DNA from: Rhizobium sp. CCGE 510
GTDB lineage: Bacteria; Pseudomonadota; Alphaproteobacteria; Rhizobiales; Rhizobiaceae
Assembly: GCF_000292525.1 (NCBI RefSeq)
Contig: NZ_AEYF01000040.1
Location: 62,001-126,000 of the forward strand
DNA: 64,000 nucleotides
Direction of reading: 5' to 3'
Part shown: positions 42,423 to 51,215 of the stretch, in pieces
Position numbering within the stretch: position 1 is the first letter of the stretch
Layout: the number at the start of each line of letters is the position of its first letter
Translations under genes and position numbers: made by a program
Notes under the pieces: generated by a model
What the model was told of the DNA's origin: nothing
What the model saw: only the letters and a program-made list of their open reading frames with translations
The model's database searches: none

Positions 42423-42983
42423 TTATGCCATCTCGCGCTCCAGCATCTTGCGGAGCTTGCCGAAGGCAAGCCGGATCCGCGACTTCACCGTGCCGAGCGG
42501 CAGCCCGGTCGCTTCGGCGATTTCCGAGTGCGATTGACCGAGGAAGAAGGCGGCGCGCAGCATGTCGCGCTGCTCCTCCGGCAATTGGCCGACGGCGGCA
42601 CGTATCCTGGCGTCGCGATCGTCATTGGCGACGATTTCCTCGGCGCCGATTTCGGCCGGCGGCTGCAGAGCCGGATCGGTTTCATCGAAGATGCGGGTAT
42701 TGACGCGGCGCTGCATGTCGATGCGGCGATTGCGGGCAATGCGGAAAAGCCAGGTCGAGAGCGAAGATCGCGTGGCATCGTAGAGATCGGCCTTGTGCCA
42801 GAGCACGATCATGATCTCCTGAACCAGTTCCTCGGCCTCGCCTGATGCCATCTTCTGGCGCATCAGCCAGGCTTTCAGACGGGGCGCGAAATAGTCGAAC
42901 AGGATGGAAAAGGCCTGCTGGTCGCGATTTCTGGCGACGGCCTTCGCGAGGGCAGCGAAACGCTGTCTTTCCTCGGCATCCAT
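42423..42983 (-). CDS. ECF-family RNA polymerase sigma factor
   Basis: A 186-aa sigma-70 factor of the extracytoplasmic type. Region 2 spans about residues 20-95 (LFDYFAPRLKAWLMRQ, ELVQEIMIVLWHKADLYD, TWLFRIARNRRIDMQRR). Region 4 spans about 128-183 (QLPEEQRDMLRAAFFLGQSHSEIAEATGLPLGTVKSRIR). It resembles the RpoE/ChrR-type sigma factors that answer oxidative stress. Those normally have a ChrR anti-sigma gene directly downstream, but here a repeat and a convergent unrelated gene follow. No anti-sigma is seen nearby. The upstream region may hold its own promoter, not recognised. Confidence 0.87.
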   Translation of the reverse strand: MDAEERQRFAALAKAVARNRDQQAFSILFDYFAPRLKAWLMRQKMASGEAEELVQEIMIVLWHKADLYDATRSSLSTWLFRIARNRRIDMQRRVNTRIFDETDPALQPPAEIGAEEIVANDDRDARIRAAVGQLPEEQRDMLRAAFFLGQSHSEIAEATGLPLGTVKSRIRLAFGKLRKMLEREMA

Positions 42984-43317
42984 GTCCCCTCACAAGCCCC
43001 CTGCGCAATAAATTCGTATCGGATTTCCAAGTCTTAATGAGGTACAACGGATTTGGGAAAGGTCAAACTCTTGCCTGAATCTTTGTGTCTTAAATTCAGC
43101 GGAACGGACGGCCAGTACCATCGGGACAGGGTGTTGCGGCCGATGCCGTCAAAGGGTCGAAAATTGACACTCGAGCTGAAATGACACAGGCACATACAAA
43201 TCGCGGCTATTGTTGACCATTTGGTAACCTGAATTAAGTCAAAATAAAGCAGATCGTGATTATGCGGCGCCCGCTATGATCGCTTCGGGCCTTGATCGCA
43301 AGAACCGGCAGGAATCC
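42984..43317. other. Divergent intergenic region between the sigma factor and ialB
   Basis: A 334-bp gap. Candidate -35 boxes TTGACA (about 43165) and TTGACC (about 43214) face ialB, but neither has a good -10 at 16-18 bp. TTAAGTCAAAATAAA (about 43233) is a one-mismatch version of a CtrA site. No gene or repeat was seen. Confidence 0.4.
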
Positions 43318-43830
43318 ATGTTTGTAAAAAGTATCGTATCCGCTCTCGCACTCACCCTTGTCATGGCCGGAGTTGCGGCAGCGCAGCAGGCCGCTGCGCC
43401 GAACCGCATCCAGCAGTTCCAGGCATGGGGCGCCTACTCCTACAAGTCGGGCAACAGCACCGTCTGCTATGTGCTGTCCGTTCCGACGGCAAAGCAGCCG
43501 GCAAGCGTCGACCATGGCGACAACTTCTTCATCGTCTCGCAGCGTCCGGGCCAGAACATCTCCTACGAACCGCAGGCGATGATGGGCTACACGGTGAAGG
43601 AAAATTCGAAGATCAACGTCGTCATCGACAACAAGACCTTCGTGATGTTCACCAAGGACAAGGCCGGCTGGGTCGAGAATGCCGCGCAGGAGCCAGCCCT
43701 CGTCGCGGCCATGAAGACCGGTCATTCGATGACGGTGAATGCCGTTTCGCGCAAGGGCACCGGCACCTCCTACAGCTATTCGCTCTCGGGCATCTCGGCT
43801 GCGCTGAAGCAGATCGAAAGCTGCAAGTAA
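43318..43830 (+). CDS. Invasion-associated locus B (IalB) family protein
   Basis: A 170-aa secreted protein of the IalB family. A signal peptide (MFVKSIVSALALTLVMAGVA, cleaved after AAAQ) precedes a beta-rich domain. Conserved parts are WGAYSYKSGNSTVCYVLS, FFIVSQRPGQNISYEPQAMMGY and a final Cys in QIESCK, which may pair with Cys in TVCYV. Bartonella IalB helps red-cell invasion; rhizobial members have no settled role. AGGAAT precedes the ATG at 43318; an earlier in-frame ATG would spoil the signal peptide. It has its own terminator. Confidence 0.87.
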   Translation: MFVKSIVSALALTLVMAGVAAAQQAAAPNRIQQFQAWGAYSYKSGNSTVCYVLSVPTAKQPASVDHGDNFFIVSQRPGQNISYEPQAMMGYTVKENSKINVVIDNKTFVMFTKDKAGWVENAAQEPALVAAMKTGHSMTVNAVSRKGTGTSYSYSLSGISAALKQIESCK

Positions 43831-43856
43831 GCGGTCTCCAGCCGCAGAGTTTCCAG

Positions 43857-43881
43857 GGGCCGGCCTTGCGCCGGCCTTTGC
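43857..43881 (+). terminator. Intrinsic terminator of the ialB-type gene
   Basis: GGCCGGC-CTTGC-GCCGGCC followed by TTTGCCGTTTT. The stem is seven base pairs of G and C; the T-run is interrupted. Confidence 0.65.
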
Positions 43882-44069
43882 CGTTTTCCATCTATAGTGA
43901 CGGGCGGGCAAAATGATGCTAAAGCCGGCGCCAACAGCGGATAGATTGCGATCAGTCGCCGTTCCGCCATTCAATTTTTGCCGATCTGCCGTCATGCGTC
44001 CGCAAGTCTTCCGGTTCCCCCCGAAGCGTGCGGGCTCGCAGGGGCAGGACATGTTTGAATTCGGGATGA

Positions 44070-45302
44070 ATGCCTATGTCCGTCATGGATGCGATCGTTG
44101 TTAGCAAGCCGCAGGCGCGCACCTCCGCCAGCCTCGAAAAGCCGTCTTTGATCGGGCTGTCGCGCGAGGAGATGGGGGCGGCACTCCGGGAAAAGGGTGT
44201 GGCCGAGAAACAGATCAAGATGCGCGTCGCGCAGCTCTGGAACTGGATCTATGTGCGCGGCGTCTCCGATTTCGACCATATGACGAATGTCGCCAAAGAC
44301 ATGCGGGAGATGCTGAAGCAGCATTTCACCATCGAGCGTCCGGAGATCGTCGAGGAGCAGGTCTCGAACGACGGCACGCGCAAATGGCTGCTGCGTTTCC
44401 CCCCGCGGGGCGCCGGGCGTCCCGTCGAGATCGAAGCCGTCTATATTCCGGAAGAGGGCCGCGGCACGCTCTGTCTTTCCAGCCAGGTCGGCTGCACGCT
44501 GACCTGTTCCTTCTGTCATACCGGGACACAGCGTCTGGTGCGCAACCTGACCGCAGAGGAAATTCTGTCGCAGCTGCTGCTTGCCCGCGATCGGCTCGGC
44601 GACTTCCCGGATCGTCAAGCGCCGCAGGGTACGATCATGCCGGCCGAGGGCCGCAAGGTCAGCAACATCGTGATGATGGGCATGGGTGAGCCGCTCTATA
44701 ATTTCGACGCCGTCAAACAGGCATTGCTGATCGCCACGGATGGCGACGGCCTGTCGCTGTCCAGGCGCCGAGTGACGCTTTCCACCTCCGGTGTCGTGCC
44801 GGAGATTTTCCGCACCGGCGATGAGATCGGCGTCATGCTGGCGATCTCGCTGCATGCGGTGCGCGACGATCTGCGCGACATTCTCGTGCCGATCAACAAG
44901 AAGTACCCGCTGAAGGAGCTGATCGAGGCGTGCAAGTCTTATCCTGGCCTATCCAATGCGCGGCGCATCACCTTCGAATATGTGATGCTGAAGGATGTCA
45001 ACGACAGCCTTGAGGACGCCAAGGGGCTGATCAAGCTGCTGAAGGGCGTGCCGGCTAAGATCAACCTCATTCCGTTCAATCCCTGGCCCGGCACCAACTA
45101 CCAGTGTTCCGACTGGGAGCAGATCGAAAAGTTTGCCGATTTCATCAACTCGGCGGGTTACGCCTCGCCGATCCGCACGCCGCGCGGCCGTGATATTCTT
45201 GCCGCCTGCGGCCAGCTGAAATCGGACTCCGAACGCATGCGCAAGACCGAGCGCCTGGCCTTCGAGGCGATGATGATTGCCAATCACGGCGCCGACGACT
45301 GA
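44070..45302 (+). CDS. rlmN: Dual-specificity RNA methyltransferase RlmN
   Basis: A radical-SAM enzyme of 410 aa (from ATG 44070) that methylates C2 of A2503 in 23S rRNA and A37 in some tRNAs. The radical-SAM cluster motif CTLTCSFC is at 142-149 and the SAM-binding MMGMGEP at about 203-209. The catalytic Cys of the C-terminal end lies in AACGQLK (about 383). ATGs at 44076 and 44085 are alternative starts; GGGA lies 9 nt before 44076, so the true N-terminus may be two residues shorter. It stands between ialB and the ABC transporter operon. Confidence 0.94.
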   Translation: MPMSVMDAIVVSKPQARTSASLEKPSLIGLSREEMGAALREKGVAEKQIKMRVAQLWNWIYVRGVSDFDHMTNVAKDMREMLKQHFTIERPEIVEEQVSNDGTRKWLLRFPPRGAGRPVEIEAVYIPEEGRGTLCLSSQVGCTLTCSFCHTGTQRLVRNLTAEEILSQLLLARDRLGDFPDRQAPQGTIMPAEGRKVSNIVMMGMGEPLYNFDAVKQALLIATDGDGLSLSRRRVTLSTSGVVPEIFRTGDEIGVMLAISLHAVRDDLRDILVPINKKYPLKELIEACKSYPGLSNARRITFEYVMLKDVNDSLEDAKGLIKLLKGVPAKINLIPFNPWPGTNYQCSDWEQIEKFADFINSAGYASPIRTPRGRDILAACGQLKSDSERMRKTERLAFEAMMIANHGADD

Positions 45303-45395
45303 TCAGCAAGTTTGATCCTCGCTACAATTCTCCGCGATTGATTTCAGGAGGCGCTTTTCCTAAAACTGGCGCCAAAATCATTCAGGAGGATACAA

Positions 45396-46349
45396 ATGCG
45401 CCCGGTTCTGCTCGCTCTCGCCGCCACTTTGGCCCTTTCCCTGCCCGCGAAAGCCGATAACGTCACCGTTGCCGTGACGGCGATCGTCGAACATCCGGCG
45501 CTGGATGCTGCGCGCAAGGGCATTCTCGATGCGCTGACGGCGGCCGGCTACAAGGAGGGCGAGAACCTGAAATTTGTGTTCGAGTCGGCGCAGGGCAATC
45601 CGGCGACGGCCGCCCAGATCGCCCGCCAGTTCGCCGGCGACGAGCCGAATGTCATCGTGCCGATCTCCACGCCCTCGGCCCAAGCGGTCGTCTCCTCGAC
45701 GCGCGACATCCCGGTCGTCTTCACGGCGGTCTCCGATCCGCTCGGCGCCCAGCTCGTCAAGAACTTGGATAAACCAGGCGGCAACGTCACCGGCCTTTCC
45801 GACATGTCGCCGGTCGCCGAGCACATCGCGCTGATCAAGGAGATCCTGCCTGATGTGAAAACCATCGGTTATCTCTACAACTCAGGCGAGGCGAACTCCG
45901 TTTCGCTGCTCGCCGTGTTGAAGTCCGAAGCCGAAAAGGCCGGCCTGAAGGTTGTGGAATCGGCTGCCACCAAATCGGCCGAGGTTCAGGGTGGGGCACG
46001 CGCCCTCGTCGGCCGCGCCGATGTGATCTACATCCCGACCGACAACACGATCATCTCGGCGCTGGAAGGCGCCGTCGCGGTCGCCGAAGAGAGCAAGCTG
46101 CCGCTCTTCACCGCCGATACGGATTCGGTTTCGCGCGGGTCGATCGCCGCCCTCGGCTTCAACTATTACGATGTCGGCAAGCAGACCGGCGAAATCGTCG
46201 TGCGGGTGCTGAAGGGCGAAAACCCCGGTGATATCGCGGTCAAGACCGCAGCCGGCAGCGATCTCGTCGTCAACAAGGCTGCTGCGGCCAAGATGGGCGT
46301 CACCCTGCCGCAGAGCGTGCTTTCCCGCGCCACCAAAGTCATCGAATAG
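45396..46349 (+). CDS. ABC transporter substrate-binding protein (TrpX-like, PF04392 type)
   Basis: A 317-aa periplasmic binding protein. The signal peptide ends LPAKAD (about residue 20). The fold has two sugar-binding-like lobes: VTVAVTAIVEHPALDAARKG, then VVFTAVSDPLGAQLVKNL, GGNVTGLSDMSP and YIPTDNTI. This family includes TrpX-type and purine or BMP-like ligand binders; the ligand here is not known. AGGAGG just before the start is a strong ribosome site. It is followed by the permease (138 bp, with a small hairpin) and ATPase genes, so the operon is complete. Confidence 0.87.
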   Translation: MRPVLLALAATLALSLPAKADNVTVAVTAIVEHPALDAARKGILDALTAAGYKEGENLKFVFESAQGNPATAAQIARQFAGDEPNVIVPISTPSAQAVVSSTRDIPVVFTAVSDPLGAQLVKNLDKPGGNVTGLSDMSPVAEHIALIKEILPDVKTIGYLYNSGEANSVSLLAVLKSEAEKAGLKVVESAATKSAEVQGGARALVGRADVIYIPTDNTIISALEGAVAVAEESKLPLFTADTDSVSRGSIAALGFNYYDVGKQTGEIVVRVLKGENPGDIAVKTAAGSDLVVNKAAAAKMGVTLPQSVLSRATKVIE

Positions 46350-46487
46350 CAACGCGGCTGCTGCCACCGATCGAGTATTACAGCCGCTCTCGTTCCACAC
46401 GAGAGTGGCTGATGCTATTGGAAGCCTGAATGTTTCGCACGCACGCACGCATGCGGAACGGAAACGGAAGAAAAGGGGCCAAAAGCC

Positions 46488-47366
46488 TTGAGCCAAATCG
46501 CATTCTGGGGAGCCGTCGAGCTCGGCTTGGTCTATTCCTTCGTCGCTCTCGGCGTTTATCTCGCCTTCCGTGTCCTCGACTTTCCCGATCTGACGGTCGA
46601 CGGCTCGTTTCCGCTTGGCGCGGCGGTGACCGCGGTGCTGATCATTGCCGGTCTCAATGCCTGGCTTGCGGCTCTGGTCGCGATGGCGGCCGGGGCTGGC
46701 GCGGGCATGGTGACGGCGCTGCTCAACGTGCGCTTCAAGATCCTCAACCTGCTGGCCTCGATCCTGACGATGATCGCGCTGTTTTCCGTCAATCTGCGCG
46801 TGATGGGCAAACCCAATGTCGCCCTCATCAATGCCGACACGATGATCAGCCCATTCTTCGGCCATGGCCTTCGCGATTTCTACGTGCGGCCGCTGTTCGT
46901 CGGCGTTCTCGTGATCTTCGCGCTCATCCTGGTCTGGCGTTTCCTGGAAAGCGATGCCGGGCTGGCGATGCGGGCGACCGGCGCGAATGCGCGGATGGCG
47001 CGGGCGCAGGGCGTCGATACCAGCCGGCAGATCTATCTCGGCATGGCGATTTCCAACGCGCTGGTGGCACTCGGCGGCGCGTTGTTTGCTCAGACGAACG
47101 GCTTTGCCGACGTCACCTCGGGCGTTGGCACGATCGTCGTCGGCCTTGCCGCCGTCATCATCGGCGAGACGCTGCTCGGGCGCCGCGGGCTGCTGATCGC
47201 GTTGATCGGCTGCGTGCTCGGCTCGATCCTCTATCGCATCGCGATCCAGTTGGCGCTGTCCAGCGACGTCATCGGCCTGCAGGCATCCGACCTCAATTTC
47301 GTAACGGCGGTGCTGGTGACCGTGGCGCTCATCCTGCCCCGTCTTCGCGGAGGTGCCGCATCGTGA
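46488..47366 (+). CDS. ABC transporter permease (TrpY-like)
   Basis: A 292-aa integral permease of the branched-chain amino-acid/LivH type with eight or so membrane segments. Features are GLVYSFVALGVYLAFRVLDFPDLTVDGSFPLG near the start and GLAAVIIGETLLGRRGLL (the coupling loop). It starts at TTG 46488, with AAGGGG about 10 nt upstream, because no ATG fits. Its TGA overlaps the GTG of the ATPase gene. It works with the PF04392 binding protein and the following ATPase to import a small organic ligand. Confidence 0.87.
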   Translation: MSQIAFWGAVELGLVYSFVALGVYLAFRVLDFPDLTVDGSFPLGAAVTAVLIIAGLNAWLAALVAMAAGAGAGMVTALLNVRFKILNLLASILTMIALFSVNLRVMGKPNVALINADTMISPFFGHGLRDFYVRPLFVGVLVIFALILVWRFLESDAGLAMRATGANARMARAQGVDTSRQIYLGMAISNALVALGGALFAQTNGFADVTSGVGTIVVGLAAVIIGETLLGRRGLLIALIGCVLGSILYRIAIQLALSSDVIGLQASDLNFVTAVLVTVALILPRLRGGAAS

Positions 47367-48157
47367 TCAGCGTCAAGGACATCAAGGTTGTTTTCGGGCG
47401 CGGCACGCCGCTGCAGAAGCAGGCACTGAACGGCGTCAGCCTGACCATCGAGCAAGGCTCCTTCGTGACTGTCATCGGCTCCAACGGGGCCGGCAAATCG
47501 ACCTTGCTCGGCGTGCTCGCCGGCGACGTCCTGCCGAGTGAGGGGCAGGTGCTGATCGGCAAGAATGAGGTGACGCGCAAATCGACGGCATCCCGCGCCG
47601 GTCTGGTTGCGCGTGTGTTCCAGGATCCGTTGACGGGAAGCTGCGGCGCGCTGTCGATCGAGGAAAATCTTGCTCTGGCTGCCAGTCGGGGTAAGAAACG
47701 CGGACTTGCATCGGCCCTCGGTGGCAGCCGGCGCGACTATTTTCGGGAGCGGATCGCCGAACTCAATCTCGGGCTGGAAAACCGGCTGAAGGACCGCATG
47801 GATCTGCTCTCCGGTGGGCAGCGCCAGGCCGTTTCGCTGGTCATGGCGACGCTTGCCGGCTCGGAAGTGCTGCTGCTCGACGAACATACGGCAGCGCTCG
47901 ATCCCGGCATGGCGGAATTCGTGATGGGCCTCACCCAGAAGATCGTTGCCGAGCGCAAGCTGACGACGATGATGGTGACGCACTCGATGCGCCAGGCGCT
48001 GGATTACGGCCACCGCACGATCATGCTGCATGGCGGCGAGATTGTTCTCGATGTCGCGGGCGACAGCAGAAAGAACCTGCAGGTCGAGGACCTGATCGCG
48101 ATGTTCCGCAAGATGCGCGGCCAGACGCTCGACGACGATGCTTTGCTGATCGGCTAG
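47363..48157 (+). CDS. ABC transporter ATP-binding protein (TrpZ-like)
   Basis: A 264-aa ATPase. Walker A is GSNGAGKSTLLGV (about 38-50), the signature is LLSGGQRQAVSLVMA (about 144-158) and Walker B is VLLLDEHTAALD (about 165-176); the Pro that usually follows Glu is replaced by His. The start is GTG 47363, overlapping the permease stop codon (GTGA). It completes the uptake operon that begins at 45396. The C-terminal tail (RKMRGQTLDDDALLIG) is short. The operon ends 20 bp before the convergent lysE gene. Confidence 0.88.
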   Translation: MISVKDIKVVFGRGTPLQKQALNGVSLTIEQGSFVTVIGSNGAGKSTLLGVLAGDVLPSEGQVLIGKNEVTRKSTASRAGLVARVFQDPLTGSCGALSIEENLALAASRGKKRGLASALGGSRRDYFRERIAELNLGLENRLKDRMDLLSGGQRQAVSLVMATLAGSEVLLLDEHTAALDPGMAEFVMGLTQKIVAERKLTTMMVTHSMRQALDYGHRTIMLHGGEIVLDVAGDSRKNLQVEDLIAMFRKMRGQTLDDDALLIG

Positions 48158-48177
48158 GCCGACCGCGGGATGGCTGA

Positions 48178-48819
48178 TCATCTTGCCTGGGTGAGCAGTA
48201 TCTTCGCGGCGAAGATCGAGAAGACGCCGGCAAAGGTGTAGTCCATGCCGCGCAGCACCTTCTTGTTGGTCTGCAGCCAGGAGGCCAGCCAGTCGGCGGC
48301 AAAGACGACGCTGGCATTGACCGGCATGCCGATCAGGATGAAGCAAAACCCGAGGAAAAGCAGCTTCTGCGTCACGGCGGGATCGCCGGCGCTGACGAAT
48401 TGCGGCAGGAAGGTCATGAAGAAGATGATGACCTTGGGGTTCAGAAGATTGACCCAGAAACCCGAGGAGATGTTCGAAAACACCGTGCCCTTCTGCGCTT
48501 CGACCTTGGCGACGGTAAGCTTCGAGCCGAAGCGGATCGCCTGCACCGCCAGCCAGAGCAGATAGGCGGCACCGCCGGTCTTCAGGATCAGGAAGGCGGT
48601 CGGCGAGGCGGTGATCAGCGCCGAAATGCCGAAGGCGACCAGCATGGTGTGAACGACGATGCCGAGACTGGTTCCGACGACGACGAAAAGAGCCGCCTTC
48701 TTGCCCTGGGACAGCGAACGGCTGATCGACAGCGTCATGTCGGGGCCTGGGGTCGCCGCGAGCAGCAGCGTCGCGGCGGCAAAGGCGAGAAGGGTCGACA
48801 GGCTGGGCAGGAAATCCAT
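48178..48819 (-). CDS. LysE/RhtB-family amino-acid exporter
   Basis: A 213-aa inner-membrane exporter with six predicted segments of the LysE superfamily. The N-terminal signature is LLLAATPGPDMTLSISRSLSQG (about 19-40), and the middle has GFWVNLLNPKVIIFFMTFLPQF (about 121-142), both conserved. The substrate (basic or neutral amino acids, homoserine lactones) cannot be read. Upstream is a perfect 11-bp inverted repeat that ends 8 bp before the start codon. It follows the SDR gene by 84 bp on the same strand. Confidence 0.88.
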   Translation of the reverse strand: MDFLPSLSTLLAFAAATLLLAATPGPDMTLSISRSLSQGKKAALFVVVGTSLGIVVHTMLVAFGISALITASPTAFLILKTGGAAYLLWLAVQAIRFGSKLTVAKVEAQKGTVFSNISSGFWVNLLNPKVIIFFMTFLPQFVSAGDPAVTQKLLFLGFCFILIGMPVNASVVFAADWLASWLQTNKKVLRGMDYTFAGVFSIFAAKILLTQAR

Positions 48820-48827
48820 GGCACACT

Positions 48828-48870
48828 CTGAAAGCCGGGAAGATCGGACGATTTCCTATCCGGCTTTCAG
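48828..48870 (-). promoter_or_regulatory. Perfect inverted repeat upstream of lysE
   Basis: CTGAAAGCCGG at 48828-48838 and CCGGCTTTCAG at 48860-48870 are exact mirrors with a 21-nt loop. No T-run follows on the minus strand, so it is not a good terminator for the SDR gene. Its place 8 bp before the lysE start suggests a regulatory leader or operator. Confidence 0.5.
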
Positions 48871-48903
48871 AAAATTACCAATCAAACCTTGGAATGGTAC
48901 CGA

Positions 48904-49755
48904 TTACTTCTGTTCGAGGAAGGCCTTGAACTTGTCGCCGTAGTCCTTGTGCCAGCGCGACAGTGGCGGGCGGTTCTCGACGATGTCGCCGGCCGCCCAG
49001 AGCATGCGGCGCTCATCGACTGCGCGGGCTACGTCATTGTCGGGGCAGAGGATATAGAAGTCGCCGCGCTCAAGGCTCTCGACCATGAAGTCGATGGTCT
49101 GCTCCGGTGTCCAGGCGGCGGCCGGTTTTTCGACATGGCTGCCTTGGGTCAAACCGGTGAAGACGAAGCCGGGGATGAGAAGATGGGCGAAAATATTTCC
49201 GCCGTCGACGTTGCGAAGCTCGTGTTCGAGCGCTTCGGTGAAGACCTTCACCCCAGCCTTGGAAATGTTGTAAGCGGGGTTGCCGGGGGGCGTGGTGATG
49301 CCCTGCTTCGAGCCGGTGTTGATGATCAGGCCTGGCTCGCCATGCGACAGCATCTTCGGGCCGAAGGTGCGCGTGCCGTTGACGACGCCCATCAGATTGA
49401 CGGCGAAGATATTGTCCCAGTTGGCCTGCGGGCTGAAGATCGAAGTTTCCGGGCCGATGCCGGCATTGTTCATCAGCACATGCACGCGGCCGAAACGCTG
49501 GAGCACGGCGCGTTCGAGCGCCTCGAGCGAGTCCTTGGATGCGACGTCGGTTTCGACCGCCATCACATTTTCCTCGCCGACAATGGCCTTGAGTTCGTCG
49601 GCGGCCTCGGCCAGCCGATCGCCGCCGAGATCGGCGATGACGACGCTCATACCGCGCCCGGCGAAATATTTCGCTGCCGCCAGGCCGATGCCGGAGGCGC
49701 CGCCGGTGATGACGGCAACATTGGACTTCTTGAAAATGTCTTGAATATTCGTCAC
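48904..49755 (-). CDS. Short-chain dehydrogenase/reductase
   Basis: A 283-aa SDR. The cofactor loop is TGGASGIG (about residues 18-25). NNAG is near 95, the catalytic Ser in NTGSKQG near 146, and the Tyr-x-x-x-Lys pair in AYNISKAG (about 160-167). The Asp after the second strand (VVIADLGG) favours NAD over NADP. The substrate is unknown. It is upstream of lysE on the same strand and divergent from argG (177 bp between starts). Confidence 0.87.
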   Translation of the reverse strand: MTNIQDIFKKSNVAVITGGASGIGLAAAKYFAGRGMSVVIADLGGDRLAEAADELKAIVGEENVMAVETDVASKDSLEALERAVLQRFGRVHVLMNNAGIGPETSIFSPQANWDNIFAVNLMGVVNGTRTFGPKMLSHGEPGLIINTGSKQGITTPPGNPAYNISKAGVKVFTEALEHELRNVDGGNIFAHLLIPGFVFTGLTQGSHVEKPAAAWTPEQTIDFMVESLERGDFYILCPDNDVARAVDERRMLWAAGDIVENRPPLSRWHKDYGDKFKAFLEQK

Positions 49756-49932
49756 GGGGGTTGCCTCTCCTCGAGCATAGTTCGGACGCTGGCGAATATG
49801 GGCTCCGCTTTGGCGCTGTCAAACGCTATCGGCGCATGGGCGTCGCACTTGCCCTTGCGTCAGGCGCCAATCTCGCTAAAAGTGCCGCGACACCGGGTTT
49901 TCGCCGGCCTTTATGCAACGGACCTCATCATC

Positions 49933-51156
49933 ATGGCATCATATAAAGACGTGAAGAAAGTCGTGCTCGCCTATTCCGGCGGCCTCGACACCTCGATCAT
50001 CCTGAAGTGGCTGCAGACGGAACTCGGCGCCGAAGTCGTCACTTTCACCGCCGATCTCGGCCAGGGCGAAGAGCTGGAGCCGGCGCGCAAGAAGGCCGAG
50101 ATGCTCGGCATCAAGGAGATCTATATCGAGGATGTGCGCGAGGAATTCGTGCGCGATTTCGTCTTCCCGATGTTCCGCGCCAATGCCGTCTATGAAGGCG
50201 TCTACCTGCTCGGCACCTCGATTGCCCGGCCGTTGATTTCCAAGCATCTGATCGATATCGCCCGCAAGACGGGTGCGGATGCGATCGCCCATGGGGCGAC
50301 CGGCAAGGGCAACGACCAGGTCCGGTTCGAATTGTCCGCCTATGCTTTGAACCCCGACATCAAGATCATCGCACCGTGGCGCGACTGGGCGTTCAAGAGC
50401 CGCACCGACCTGCTCGCCTTCGCCGAGCAGCATCAGATCCCGGTCGCCAAGGACAAGAAGGGCGAGGCGCCGTTCTCCGTCGACGCCAACCTTCTGCATT
50501 CCTCTTCCGAGGGCAAGGTTCTCGAAGACCCCGCCCAGGAAGCGCCGGAATATGTGCATATGCGCACCATTTCGCCCGAGGCTGCACCCGACAAGGCAAC
50601 GGTGATCAAAGTCGGTTTTGAAAAGGGTGACGCGGTTTCGATCAATGGTGTGCGCATGAGCCCGGCGACACTTTTGGCGGCGCTCAACAATTACGGCCGC
50701 GACAACGGCATCGGCCGTCTCGACCTCGTCGAGAACCGCTATGTCGGCATGAAGTCGCGCGGCATCTACGAAACGCCAGGCGGCACGATCCTGCTTACGG
50801 CGCACCGGGCCATCGAATCGATCACGCTCGACCGCGGTGCCGCCCACCTCAAGGACGAGATCATGCCGCGCTACGCCGAGCTGATCTATTACGGCTTCTG
50901 GTTCTCGCCGGAGCGCGAGATGCTGCAGGCGCTGATCGACAAGAGCCAGGAGCATGTCGAGGGCGAAGTGACGCTGAAGCTCTACAAGGGCAATGTCATG
51001 GTCATCGGCCGCGAAAGCGAAAAGTCGCTTTATTCCGACAAGCTCGTCACCTTCGAGGACGATCAGGGCGCCTACGACCAGAAGGACGCAGCCGGCTTCA
51101 TCAAGCTCAATGCGCTGCGCCTGCGCACGCTCGCCAAGCGCAACCTTGTGAAGTAA
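49933..51156 (+). CDS. argG: Argininosuccinate synthase
   Basis: A 407-aa enzyme that joins citrulline and aspartate with ATP, the penultimate step of arginine synthesis. The pyrophosphatase-type P-loop VVLAYSGGLDTSI is at residues 10-22. Further conserved blocks are GTSIARPLI, AHGATGKGNDQVRFE (about 115-129) and SRGIYETPGGTIL. The start at 49933 (MASYKDVKK) agrees with the family; the frame is open through the divergent region but only as shadow. It has its own terminator. Confidence 0.96.
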   Translation: MASYKDVKKVVLAYSGGLDTSIILKWLQTELGAEVVTFTADLGQGEELEPARKKAEMLGIKEIYIEDVREEFVRDFVFPMFRANAVYEGVYLLGTSIARPLISKHLIDIARKTGADAIAHGATGKGNDQVRFELSAYALNPDIKIIAPWRDWAFKSRTDLLAFAEQHQIPVAKDKKGEAPFSVDANLLHSSSEGKVLEDPAQEAPEYVHMRTISPEAAPDKATVIKVGFEKGDAVSINGVRMSPATLLAALNNYGRDNGIGRLDLVENRYVGMKSRGIYETPGGTILLTAHRAIESITLDRGAAHLKDEIMPRYAELIYYGFWFSPEREMLQALIDKSQEHVEGEVTLKLYKGNVMVIGRESEKSLYSDKLVTFEDDQGAYDQKDAAGFIKLNALRLRTLAKRNLVK

Positions 51157-51183
51157 TCACGGTTCGCCTTCGAATTCGATATG

Positions 51184-51215
51184 AGCCCGCCGGTTCTGCA
51201 CCGCGCGGGCTTTTT
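51184..51215 (+). terminator. Intrinsic terminator of argG
   Basis: AGCCCGC and GCGGGC pair around a 14-nt loop that can pair further, followed by TTTTT. It begins 27 bp after the argG stop codon. Confidence 0.8.

Noticed and set aside
46436..46452. Run of GCAC units before the TrpY-like permease gene
   Set aside because: Only three or four units and no link to a start codon or promoter; probably a chance low-complexity run.
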